A model generated the notes under the pieces. It did no database searches. It was not told the origin of the DNA and saw nothing but the letters and a program-made list of their open reading frames with translations. Below, piece by piece: positions 43,001 to 51,433 of a stretch of DNA of 64,000 nucleotides. The translations under genes were made by a program, and so were the position numbers. The stretch comes from Marthasterias glacialis (Eukaryota > Echinodermata > Asteroidea > Forcipulatida > Asteriidae): contig OU452231.1 in NCBI GenBank assembly GCA_911728455.2, forward strand, positions 8,896,963 to 8,960,962, in the 5' to 3' direction. The first letter of the stretch is position 1. Every line of letters begins with the position of its first letter.

Positions 43001-46000
43001 GTGAACAATAGAGTAAGGCTGATTGAAGGATTCGAGGGTTTAATTTTCAAGGTCTTAACATTAACGAATAAAGAAGATGACAAAAAGGTGAATTTAAGAC
43101 CAAAGCAAACCTTTACAATGCAAGCAAATGCAAGCAAAATAGTGTTTATTGTTTTTTATACTTGTGTGCCACAACACTTCATTTAACTGTTCTTAGACAC
43201 ATTTTAAAGTTTAATCATGGGGTAAAAAAAAAAAGGAACACATCTACAATTAAGACCAAAATTAAGAATTAAATGAAACGCATAAGACAGATAATCCACA
43301 CAACTGCCAGAAAATAGAACATTATCGCTAACTTTAAGCGCAAGCATAAGCCGTATCATAGGGCCTACTCATGTTGAATTTGAACGATAAATTGTTGAAA
43401 TCCGTTGCCCATAAACGAAAAAGAAAATAATAGGTACAAAATCGCAGTGCACTTCGATGACTCTGAATTTGATTGCACCTATTGGGAAAAGGTGGTGGAT
43501 ATTCAGCATAAGAATAGCGATCTTGTAGTCTCAGATGCCCATAAACGAAATAAAATGGGATCCTGAGTGCACGAAAACGAAATTGAATGCAACAATACCG
43601 AAAAAGAAACCCTAGTTTGACTGAATTAGAAAAAGCGCGTGAATTTAAAAGCGCAATAATGAAATTGAATGATCTTTTGCTGAAATTGACCGGGAAAACC
43701 TATATTATAGCGTTGGATTAAACCTCTTTGCAGCTTTGCATGATGTGGACGATAGGAAACTAAGCTACTAGTAAACAAAATTACGGATACAACCATGTAA
43801 ACATCTCTTTCGGAAGTGGTTGCTCTGAAAAGAGCCGGTGTGGTCTCGACGTTTCGAACAGTATACTCTTCTCCTGAAGACGAGCAGAGTATACTGTTTG
43901 AAACGTCGAGACCACACCGGCTCTTTTCAGAGCCACCACTCCTCCAAAAAGAGACGCTTACATGGTAATGTTGTATCCGCAACATTTTGACTAGTTTACT
44001 AGTTTTAGTTTCTTAACCTCTTTGCGCTAATATTTAACAGCTTGGTTCAAGGAATGGTCTAAGTATGTCTGATGAACAGGCATAATAATGCAAAGCGTCT
44101 TGATCGGTAGCTACTGGGATATGCGCACTATATAAGAACTAAGTATTGTTATTATTGATATTGCAAGGGTTTCGTTCTTATTTCGATTGCGCTAATAGAA
44201 ATAAACTTAGTGTTGGGAAACAATTTTTAAATGTGCATTGAACTGTACAAAAAATTAAACGATAAGCGTTTACGCTTTCACATAACCATGCTAAAATGAA
44301 ATACAATTCAGCCGTTTTTTGACGATATGTTATTCGATTAATTTGGGACTGAAACAAAAATCTGCCAGGCAGGCTAGCGGTTCTTGTCAGCAGACGAGGA
44401 ACTTCGGCCGTGTCCGAATTAATGGCTTTGGCAGTGGCTATGGCCAATACGCCGAGGATTCTTCAACGTGGTCGTTGCAGCCAGCGGCCATAATAGCCGT
44501 ATAATAGCCGGAGTCGCTTGATTAGGACGCGGCGACACATCACCAATTTATTGTATGTTGCCACACGTGCTGTCGATTGACTTACATTTTTGCGCTACAG
44601 TAAGCAACTTTTTTGAAAGTTGCCCATAAGAACTGTAGATTGAGTATAGCTCAATGAGTACAAGTCTCATGTACATGCAAAGAAAGTAATCAGGTTAGGG
44701 TATACGTCGACCTTTTGCAAGCTGCGGCCATCTTTGTTGTGTTTTGTTTTAATTTCACTTTTTTTAGCCAACAGTATGTTCACACTTTTAAATTGTGGTA
44801 CTAGGTAAATACAAAATGCAGAAATATTACTTTGAAAAAATATTATAAATAAATTCGTCTTCTATTGAACCTACCCTTCTTTGTGATCTTAGCCCTACCA
44901 GGCTCGGAACGCAACCGTACGAGGCATCGGTGGCCGCAACCGGCCACGCAGAGGCACTGTTCATACCGATGAATGCACTTCATTCCCGGCTGGCAGCTTG
45001 GTTTTCGACACGGTCCCAATTTCATTCCAACCCTGTCAAATGTTGGCTCGACCGTCGGACATATTGTCTCTGTGGGCGTGCAAAAGTTATTATTTTTTTA
45101 TTCACGTCTTCAAGTGTTAAACATTAAGAGCTATGTACGTTTTCATTCGCATGTGGATATAAGACGTTTTAAAGTACATACAAGAAGGGCTACACAGTAA
45201 AAAGAATTATTTCAAAAAGTTTATTTAATAATCAGAAAAGCTGTGTTTAAAATATAAATTTTGTGACATTTGTGTTTTTATCAACCATCTGTTTGTTAGT
45301 CTAGTTGTTTAGTTTTATTGTTTGCTTGTTAGTTGGGGTTTTTCTGTGTTGGTTTTCATGCCACACATAAGGAAAATGAGAATTACATCATTATTTAAGT
45401 GAGGGTGAATTCTCATTCCTATCATCTAGTTTTCTAAAAACATGCCATACAACTGACATGTGAATAAATCGAGAACTCACCGTTTATTGGTGAACTTAAA
45501 GTAACAATAATAATAATAAATAAATAAATAAATAAAACACAGATTATGTTTTGTTGGGGTGCAAGTTTGTATCATGCTCATTCCGATTGTGGCAATCGAA
45601 ATTAACCGGGACCTCGATGCTTTTCATCGACATTCAAAGTAGAAATGCTCCACTGGAAGATTGGTACCGGTATTGTATACGAAACTTGCAATCAGAGTGA
45701 GCTTTTAGATTTAAATTCATTACTTCTGTTAAAGACAGTTACCTACCCTGTATGGTGCTTTGTCTATAAACCGCGGCTGAAATCTTGAGATTGCTATCGA
45801 ACAGACGGTTCGTGTGAAAAAAAAAGTCCGATTGACGATGTAATTTTAACTCAGAAAGCATGGAAATTTACCTGTCAAACGATTGACCTTTCTCTACGAA
45901 TGTCTCATTAAAGAAACACCACAAAAAATTACGTGTGGATCAACAACCAGCTAATGTCTGGCCATGTGTACCATAAAGTTCCCCACATCATAATGCGTTT

Positions 46001-47326
46001 GAATAGATCCACAGTAGGTCATGGATTGTATTATTTCAATGTCTGACTAAATGTGACGAAAAGATTAAAAAAAAAAAAAAACATTCCCATTTGGAAAGGT
46101 AACATTGGCGTTACTGGTTACGTTACGCGTATACACTCTTATGACGACCTAGTCATAATACTGACTTCCTAGTTGTTGGAAACTGACAAAGAAATTAGTT
46201 AAATTTACGAGAAAAATAATAATAATAACAACGGGTTTAGTCATACCAATTAGAAAAAGTAATTGGATTTGATTCCAACTTTAGTCATTTAAATAGTACC
46301 GTACTGTCTATAGAAAAAAACCTATAGTCAGACTGATTTCAGTTGCACTCAGCTGACCCTTAATTGTAAGTCAAATCCAAACTGATTTCTAGTCAAATTT
46401 GACTTAATGCTTTTTTAGAGTGTAGACTCACCACAACGCAGACCGCATTTGGGCGTGCATTCACAGGTTTCTCCAGCTAGGCATGGTTGGTCACGGCAAC
46501 TTGCCGACGACCTACAGTCTGATCTAGAGTGGCCAAAGCTATCAACAGGTAGCGGTATTTCCAAAGATTCACTCGGACAATCCGCAGAAGAATTTAGTCC
46601 TGTTAACGTGGAAGGTGGGGGAAAACAGAAAGAAATGGCATCAAAACAATACTAATGACTGCAAAAACTTGTGTACAGCAAAACTTATGCTTATTTCTGT
46701 TTCAAAATTACCCTCTAATTCGATATGGATTCGTAACCGTAACCGTAAAGTATCACCTCACAACTCTTGCGAATCTGAAAGAAACAACCACTTAAGTTAG
46801 TAGTTTCATCAAGTGAATGTAAGACAAGATCAACCGGAAAGCAATGTGTTTCGTTTACGCTTCCAATGTTGAAAGTCTTTCCGTATTTCTTTGTAGTGGA
46901 CACATTGACTGCAAAACAGTCCCACGCGACGAACTTAGTCGTAACATAAGGAACAGTTTCTGAACAAGTGGGTGTAAGGTGTTTATTTTATTGCCGTTCT
47001 AAAAAGGTCTTCAGTTAATGGCTATAGGACTTAGGTAGGTGAGGATATGGATGTCTACAAAGATGTTATAATTCAAATGATTTATTCATTTATTTTACTT
47101 ACTGTTCTTCGATAGACAGAAGTCGATAAAAGTTAAATTTGGATTTGGTCCTTTTTTCCCCCTTCTTTATTTCTTCATTTTGTTTTGAAGTTCAACTGTT
47201 CGTAGGTCAACTCTGTGTATTATTGTGCATCTGATGCAAAAACTTACCACAGCAAACCACCAAACATATTCCTAAAGTTATAAGTCCCAATGGGGCGGCA
47301 TAGGGTTGAACACTAAGACCGCACAT
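33942..47326 (-). CDS. Secreted WAP-Kazal multidomain protein, probable protease inhibitor, 8 exons
   Basis: Exons on the minus strand: 47326-47248, 46599-46432, 45069-44899, 42258-42040, 40478-40260, 36213-35911, 34682-34515, 34066-33942. All junctions have AG/GT borders and all introns are phase 1, giving one frame of 483 residues ending in TGA. Order: signal peptide, WAP-like 1, 2, 3 and 4, Kazal-like, an incomplete WAP-like 5, then a Thr/Pro-rich tail without Cys. WAP modules show C-x(16-19)-C-x(4-5)-C-x(3-5)-C-x(5-6)-C-x-C-x3-CG-x2-C; the usual adjacent Cys pair is separated by one residue. WAP and Kazal domains commonly block serine proteases in extracellular fluids and immunity, so an inhibitor role is inferred. 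I do not recognise a named orthologue. Extra exons in the long introns cannot be excluded. Confidence 0.78.
34515..34682 (-). CDS. Inhibitor gene exon 7: incomplete WAP-like module
   Basis: Encodes QQICTNRS...SHLCENPKPCESNSDCTGKD then EICICVILTPRVQA. It keeps six of the eight WAP cysteines (C1-C6) and the C-x-C pair, but the CG-x2-C ending is replaced by VILTPRVQA. The donor is GCCG|GTAGGA, in phase 1 like the rest of the gene. Confidence 0.7.
34905..35105. repeat. Dispersed repeat, copy 2 (mate of 18600-18790)
   Basis: Contains ACCATGCCCGATATGTGGGA, CTCTTGTACAGAAGTACCCC and two poly-C runs, the reverse complement of blocks at 18.6 kb. Intron 6 of the inhibitor gene. Confidence 0.55.
35911..36213 (-). 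CDS. Inhibitor gene exon 6: Kazal-like module
   Basis: A 303-bp phase 1-1 exon. The Kazal core reads WSVCNLYKHRHVCGSDGITY then MTLC, and ends YIQHRGSC. Cys 2, 3, 4 and 6 of the Kazal pattern are present; Cys 1 and Cys 5, which bond to each other in classical Kazal domains, are both absent. About 35 linker residues precede it and about 40 follow, with one extra Cys (RFRCNTT) and Asn-glycosylation motifs (NTT, NVT, NST). Confidence 0.82.
36656..36780. mobile_element. MITE, family A copy 2
   Basis: Same ends and internal ACTAGTCCTAACTTA blocks as the copy at 30056-30179. Intron 5 of the inhibitor gene. Confidence 0.75.
37055..37583. mobile_element. TIR element, short internally deleted copy
   Basis: Left end TAGGGTTTTCCGGGCAGCTT; right end GCTGAAATTGACCGGGAAAC then CTA. 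It shares both ends and several internal blocks (GCATCAGCATTCAACAGT) with the 1139-bp copies at 38542 and 42564 but lacks their ORF. Length 529 bp. Confidence 0.75.
37704..37882. mobile_element. Palindromic MITE
   Basis: The ends CAACCCATAAGCCGTTTCAC and its complement frame about 180 bp. ATGCCGCCATCT on the left pairs with AAGATGGCGGTAT on the right, with a second inner pair CGTGACCTCTCGG / CCGAGAGGTCACG. Confidence 0.75.
38542..39680 (+). mobile_element. TIR element copy A, 1139 bp, ORF-bearing
   Basis: Left end TAGGTTTTCCCGGCCAATTT; the right end on the other strand is TAGGTTTTCCCGGTCAATTT. Subterminal regions hold many short CATTCAA motifs on the left and their complements on the right. 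A TATATAAAG box (38864-38872) precedes a small ORF. It lies antisense in intron 5 of the inhibitor gene. Confidence 0.82.
38883..39119 (+). CDS. Small ORF of TIR element copy A, unknown protein
   Basis: 78 residues: starts MRGIHFYTVELYFSLYDFEA, contains EAFEGLICKVLTLTNKEDDN and ends QENPSK. I recognise no domain. Support for coding comes from copy B: the length differences I see (+3, +9, -6) are multiples of three and several base changes are synonymous. The TATA box lies only 19 bases before the ATG, so transcription may start downstream and use the inner Met (EMTVRDH). Confidence 0.5.
   Translation: MRGIHFYTVELYFSLYDFEAEMTVRDHYRRVGNVDRGRLIEAFEGLICKVLTLTNKEDDNKVNLRPKQIFTLQENPSK
40260..40478 (-). 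CDS. Inhibitor gene exon 5: WAP-like module 4 (duplicate)
   Basis: A 219-bp phase 1-1 exon encoding eight cysteines: C-ELIGQGKTFLWSGLKLENM-C-RGFTS-C-NTSAD-C-LETQY-C-K-C-NHI-CGLI-C, followed by a Thr/Ser/Gln linker (STTQSTVLTTSQP). It differs from exon 4 at about six bases, two of them changing residues (G/E and H/Q). Confidence 0.82.
40580..40785 (+). mobile_element. Short TIR element next to duplicated exon 5
   Basis: Ends CATAGGCGCACGAGCCGG and (other strand) CATAGGCGCATGGGGACTCC. The inside holds GGGGGAAATTCGGGCAAAGC. An inverted relative lies at 41698-41884. Confidence 0.6.
41698..41884 (-). mobile_element. Short TIR element, inverted relative of 40580-40785
   Basis: On the minus strand it reads GGCATACGAGCACGGGGACG then GGCAAAACGGTCGGAAAAAT, matching the plus strand of the other copy. 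Both lie in intron 4 of the inhibitor gene, between the duplicated WAP exons, in opposite orientations. Confidence 0.55.
42040..42258 (-). CDS. Inhibitor gene exon 4: WAP-like module 3 (duplicate)
   Basis: A 219-bp phase 1-1 exon, same eight-cysteine frame as exon 5 (LIGQEKTF and CKCNQICG versions). Homology with exon 5 extends into both flanks: GATTGACCAATGATCTGAAA before it and TTATAAAGAATG after it on the plus strand. Confidence 0.82.
42564..43702 (+). mobile_element. TIR element copy B, 1139 bp, ORF-bearing
   Basis: Same ends, subterminal CATTCAA arrays and TATATAAAG box as copy A, and the same overall length, but with many substitutions and compensating indels. TA flanks both ends of this copy (GGTA|TAGG and CCTA|TATT), a possible TA target duplication. 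Intron 3 of the inhibitor gene. Confidence 0.82.
42899..43186 (+). CDS. Small ORF of TIR element copy B, unknown protein
   Basis: Starts MRGIHLYTVAELYLSLNNLY and contains EGFEGLIFKVLTLTNKEDDK. It matches copy A until NASK; then one extra A shifts past the stop used in copy A, adding about 14 unrelated residues. No known domain recognised. Confidence 0.45.
   Translation: MRGIHLYTVAELYLSLNNLYDFEAQMATHVHYRRVNNRVRLIEGFEGLIFKVLTLTNKEDDKKVNLRPKQTFTMQANASKIVFIVFYTCVPQHFI
43755..44013. mobile_element. Long palindromic (foldback) MITE
   Basis: Arms of about 115-125 bp. The inner 47 bp (CTCTGAAAAGAGCCGGTGTG, GTCTCGACGTTTCGAACAG, TATACTCT) match the other arm with a single mismatch, around a spacer of about 16 bp. 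The outer parts (GAAACTA...CTAGTAAAC, GGATACAAC) are more diverged. Confidence 0.85.
44406..44533. mobile_element. MITE, family B copy 1
   Basis: Left GTGTCCGAATTAATGGCTTT; right GGAGTCGCTTGATTAGGACG. A better-preserved copy is at 60673-60820. Confidence 0.65.
44899..45069 (-). CDS. Inhibitor gene exon 3: WAP-like module 2
   Basis: Encodes ICPTVEPTFDRVGMKLGPCR then KPSCQPGMKCIHRYEQCLCV and AGCGHRC. Eight cysteines in WAP order with a C-x-C pair. Acceptor CCCACAG, donor CCTG|GTAGGG, phase 1-1. Confidence 0.82.
46432..46599 (-). CDS. Inhibitor gene exon 2: WAP-like module 1
   Basis: Encodes ADCPSESLEIPLPVDSFG, SDCRSSASCRDQPCLAGETC then ECTPKCGLRC. Eight cysteines. The CP start and CG-x2-C end are as in canonical WAP domains, but the central pair is C-E-C. 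Donor GTG|GTGAGT, phase 1-1. Confidence 0.82.
47248..47326 (-). CDS. Inhibitor gene exon 1: signal peptide
   Basis: From ATG (47326-47324, context GTAACCATGT) it encodes MCGLSVQPYA then a hydrophobic core PLGLITLGICLVV and CC, a typical secretion signal. Donor TGTG|GTAAGT, phase 1, joining exon 2. TATAAAA lies about 15 bases before the ATG on this strand, too close to serve as a standard TATA box for this start. Confidence 0.75.
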
Positions 47327-49580
47327 GGTTACGATTTTATATGGTACATCGAACACAAAACCTGCAAGATGGGTTTTCAAACCAAATCAGGGGTCTATAT
47401 GCAGGTAAAAATAACGCGTCTGACGTAGCGGTAGACACGATAGTAAGTCCAATGCACAAATCAACATACCCAGGGTGTATAAACACTCTCGCCGAATAAA
47501 AAAAAAAACCACACACTGACGAAGCGCGGGGGACGAGTTCTGCCGACTGGGACATTTCTCGCAACGGACTGTGAGACAAGTCTTTGTCCGTGTTCGTCTG
47601 GAGCAAACTTTGTGACTCTATTTTGACACTCGAGTGCGATATTGTCATCTGATTTGGGTTATCAACGGAGTAATTTACCTTTCTGAAGTGTCAGGAAATA
47701 ATGGACTATCGTAGATTGTTTTGCTTTTAAATCACATCAAGATATAGTAATTATTGTTGTGTAACCATGAAGTGCGTCTGAAATCTGTTACTTCTGTTGG
47801 CATTCAAACTTGTCTAATGACCCCCTTCAAAGTGCAACTTAGCAGGTGAAATCTACGAGCCGACATCTGAACTTCGCACCTTGGGAAGCGTAGGCCTACA
47901 AGTCGCGGAAAATCACGTCATTCTTCGCAACTTGGGGTTAAGTGGCGATATTCCACGTCGATATTCGCAACGGGGATAAGTCACGAAATATTGACGTAAA
48001 TATTTGCGGCTTGTCGCGAAATTTGAGGTCTGTATTTTGGACTTGCTGCAAAGCAGAAAAAACAAATTTGACGTCATTTCTTTTTTGCGTGCGTAGGGTT
48101 GAACCTTCAAATAACAGTTTATAGTGTAAACAAGCGGCAATCTTTCTGGATGTGAGCACATTTACGTGAATTTACTCAATTTCAAGATTGAGCAAATCCC
48201 CTCGTTTACGCCTATTAGCAGTCTCGTGTTGCGGGACTCTTCCCCTTCCCATCCCCAAAAGGGACGGAAATAGTGATCCTTTGCTTCAAACGGAAATGTA
48301 TAAAGATTCCGGGGCATTCATCTCTCTTTTTTTTTAATTTCTGGGTGAGATCGCGCGTTGCTATCCTCGCGATAAGCATATGTCTGAATCCACATTGATA
48401 CACCATTCCTGTATTACAACCAAATGTAACAAACCTGATTACGATGAACTCCGGCTTGTTTGTATTAAGATAGGAAAAAAAATCACAATTTACCTGTTGG
48501 TTAACTTTTAATGCTAGGTCCAAAGATAACGACAGTTCAGTAGGTCACAAAATATCAAAAAGTTGAAAAGGTTTCCAATCTTGTCGATGCTATGAAAATG
48601 ATTCGTGACATAATACACGATAAAACTTTTTTTTTAACCGAGGGAAACTCTTCAATAATTTGTCTTGTCTTGTCTTTACACAATGAGTGTGCAGCTACAA
48701 ATAGCGGTTATGGGGTCATTTGAGGTGAACCTAGAATAACACATTATTATCTTTATTATTGAGGTCCCTGGGAGAAAAGTATAGAATCTGAGAGATTGAA
48801 ATATATCCGTCAGCTAAAGGTGTTCAATGGGGGTCAGGTCGGGGTGCAACGTTTGCCATAAAGTTCCCTTCCTCTAACGTCCTCCTCAAGCAAAGTGCAA
48901 ATCTTTTCATTTTTTTTTTAACTCTTAGTCTATTCAACGTATACAATAAACTAAACTTAAGTTTGCACTCGGAGCTTGCAAGGCCGGATCCCAAAGTGAT
49001 TTTGCCAGTCTTGTTTTATGGTCAAGACATTTTAATTATTATTTATATTTTAAAGGAGTGATCTAACGTGCGCTAGAGATGTTAGATCTTCCAGATTGAC
49101 GTTCAGGGGTGAAGCCCCAAATACAACAGCGTCTTCAGCTATTCAGCAAAGAGAATGAACAAGAAACTGTTAACACGCTTGGCGCTTTAAACTTTTACGG
49201 TTCTGTTTTAGGTGACTATCGAATACACAATAGAGTAAATCTTCATTTGGTATCAGTGCTAAGATTAATGATGTCCTCTTGAAGAAGTGTTGTATTCAAA
49301 CTCATGTCTTCTTACCGTGCATCAGCCATGGCCAGATAGATAATGTCATAAACTGTTTTCTCAAAAAGCGTGAGCACCCGTGTAAGATCGGTGGAGTGTG
49401 TCGGCATAGAGGTGGTACACCGGACTCAAGTTCTGGTGTTGTCCGAGTGCGAACTCGGTTCCCGTTCGTATAGTTCCCTGCACTTGTGCCTTTGAGCGAG
49501 ACACTTGACCATAATTGCTCCGACCTTCGGAGGGGACGTCATTATTGAAGCCGTTAGGTCTCGATAATGTATAATCATAT

Positions 49581-49611
<31 letters not shown>

Positions 49612-50419
49612 CGAACAAGCAAAACGGTACACTTGTCGTTAAAGAGAAGGGGTTCGCCCCGGTGCTTTCCGGTATGGCTGGCTGCTGATTGCGCCACATC
49701 CACTTGTTAACTCTTTCATTGTGGCTGTATGAATGGGTATCATAATTCAAACTTATAGCTGTGCATGGGTCGTATAAATAACTAACACTTTGAAACGGCT
49801 GTTGATAAATCGCTGTTATAAGAGCTATGTGTTACTATAATGCTATTTATTATTACAAAGATTGGTACAGTATCCTGATACAGACATTCCTTAACACACT
49901 CGAGAATAATTGGCTGGCTTTGGGTCGAGTTGACCCAAACATTGCCCTGACGGACAGCCACTCTTTAGTTAACTGTTTGCACAGCGACGTTGACACACGA
50001 TTGCCATCTGACTGCTACCCTCACTTTTCGCACTGGAAAATAATTGAAACTCTAATATGATAATATCTGGCAGAGGGCGCACTACAGCTATGTTAAACAG
50101 ATTCCCTGTGCAAACCAATGTTAGAGGTACCGGTAAGGAAGTGGTTGTAAAACTCCAGTCGCGGGTGGCGCTGGTGAGAAGTAGAAATCGCCAGCTGCTG
50201 GGATCTTAAATCCTCGATAAATCACTAATGTTGGAATAAAATATCAGTGATAACCGTTGATTAAGAATGTCCACCTAATGTCATTTTCACAGTGCTATGA
50301 GGTTACATGGCTTTCAGTCTTAAGTTCAAGGAAAACACATTTTACGTTTTTGCACCGTGCACCGTCTCTCGACAGATTTTTATCGACGACCTCCGATAGG
50401 TCGTCAATACCGATAGTTG
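47327..50419. other. Intergenic, upstream of the inhibitor gene
   Basis: No gene recognised. It should contain the inhibitor promoter. A SINE is at 49396-49860. Short open frames here lack domain similarity. Confidence 0.55.
49396..49860 (+). mobile_element. tRNA-Leu-derived SINE, diverged
   Basis: Head GTGTCGGCATAGAGGTGGTA, CCGGACTCAAGTTCTGG (anticodon CAA), then TTTGAGCGAGACACTTGACC and a body split by a poly-A run (about 49581-49610). Tail GCTGTTATAAGAGCTATG. B box degraded. Confidence 0.6.
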
Positions 50420-51433
50420 CTAACGACCGTTGATGAGACAAGGGACATATAGCCGCTGACAAGCACCCCTGATTTCCCGGTTAAACATCACGTAAAGGAA
50501 TGGGTTGAGGGCTGAGTTGCTGTACCCAAGCCAAGTGAATGCCTTGGTGTAGGCAACGTCAATGCAGTTATGACAGAGAGGGTTGATGATGTTACCAACG
50601 AAGAAGGGCAACCAGCAGATGACGAAGCACCCCATGATAATCCCGAGCGTAACCGCTGCCTTATTGTCCCGCGGCTTTGGGTGGTATTTAACGGGCTCTT
50701 GAATGCGTACTGAAAGGCTCGTGCATCGAGTTATCCGGATCACCCTCGCGTGCACGGCGTTCAAGTTAATCTTAGCCGACTGGCGACTAGCTACTCGGTA
50801 TATCAGTCCATATGTGATAACCATGATCACAAACGGGATGTAAAAAGAAACGACAGAGGAAATGATCGAGAACGCTGGATTGAAAGTGAGTATGCACTGG
50901 CCAGTCTGCTGTTCAAATCCCGCTGGCTCGTGCCAACGGAGAGCTATTGGCATCACAGACAGTATGAAGGCTACAGCCCAGACGATTGCTGTTATTAACA
51001 GAGCTTTGGTCTTTGTCATTGAGGATTGGTAGAGGAAAGGGTGCGCTATGGCAATGTAGCGGTCTACGGCTATTGAACATAGTGTTAGAATTGAGGCTGA
51101 ACAGGAAAGCACGTCCGTTGACATCCATACCTGGCAAACAGCATGGCCCCACGGCCACTTGCCCTGGAAGCGATACACGACGTCAAGGGTCATGACTAGG
51201 CTGGCCACGGCCTCGTCGGCCAGAGCGAGATTGAAGACAAATACACTGGCTATAGTGTGGAGAGTCTGGGATCTGACAATTGCGATGATAACCAGAAGGT
51301 TTCCAAGCACGGCCGTTGCGGTAATTGATGCAAGTAAGATCCCCCAGAGGAGAGATGTATCTGCTATACCGGGAGAGAATGACGTAGAAGATATCTCAAA
51401 GTAACTAAAGTTGGATGCATTGAAATATTCCAT
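50420..51433 (-). CDS. Biogenic-amine-type class A GPCR, intronless
   Basis: 337 residues, seven membrane segments, ATG to TAG in one exon. N-glycosylation motifs NAS and NFS lie in the short N-terminus. Family marks: GN45 (TM1), LAD73 (TM2), C100 and C180 (ECL disulfide), DRY 124-126, W152 (TM4), P200 (TM5), CWLP 273-276 (TM6), NPFLY 310-314 (TM7), and Cys 325 or 332 as possible palmitoylation sites. Ligand pocket: D107 (3.32, amine salt bridge), S192/S193/S196 (5.42, 5.43, 5.46, catechol or phenol contacts), F277/F278 (6.51/6.52), N281 (6.55), W301 (7.40), Y304 (7.43). This is the dopamine/adrenergic/octopamine set, so the ligand is probably a catecholamine or phenolamine. D73 is followed by E instead of the usual hydrophobic residue. 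The third loop is short. The exact subfamily needs a tree. Confidence 0.9.
   Translation of the reverse strand: MEYFNASNFSYFEISSTSFSPGIADTSLLWGILLASITATAVLGNLLVIIAIVRSQTLHTIASVFVFNLALADEAVASLVMTLDVVYRFQGKWPWGHAVCQVWMSTDVLSCSASILTLCSIAVDRYIAIAHPFLYQSSMTKTKALLITAIVWAVAFILSVMPIALRWHEPAGFEQQTGQCILTFNPAFSIISSVVSFYIPFVIMVITYGLIYRVASRQSAKINLNAVHARVIRITRCTSLSVRIQEPVKYHPKPRDNKAAVTLGIIMGCFVICWLPFFVGNIINPLCHNCIDVAYTKAFTWLGYSNSALNPFLYVMFNREIRGACQRLYVPCLINGR

Noticed and set aside
48215..48523. 102-codon minus-strand open frame upstream of the inhibitor gene
   Set aside because: No recognisable domain, no neighbouring exon in phase, low-complexity residues.
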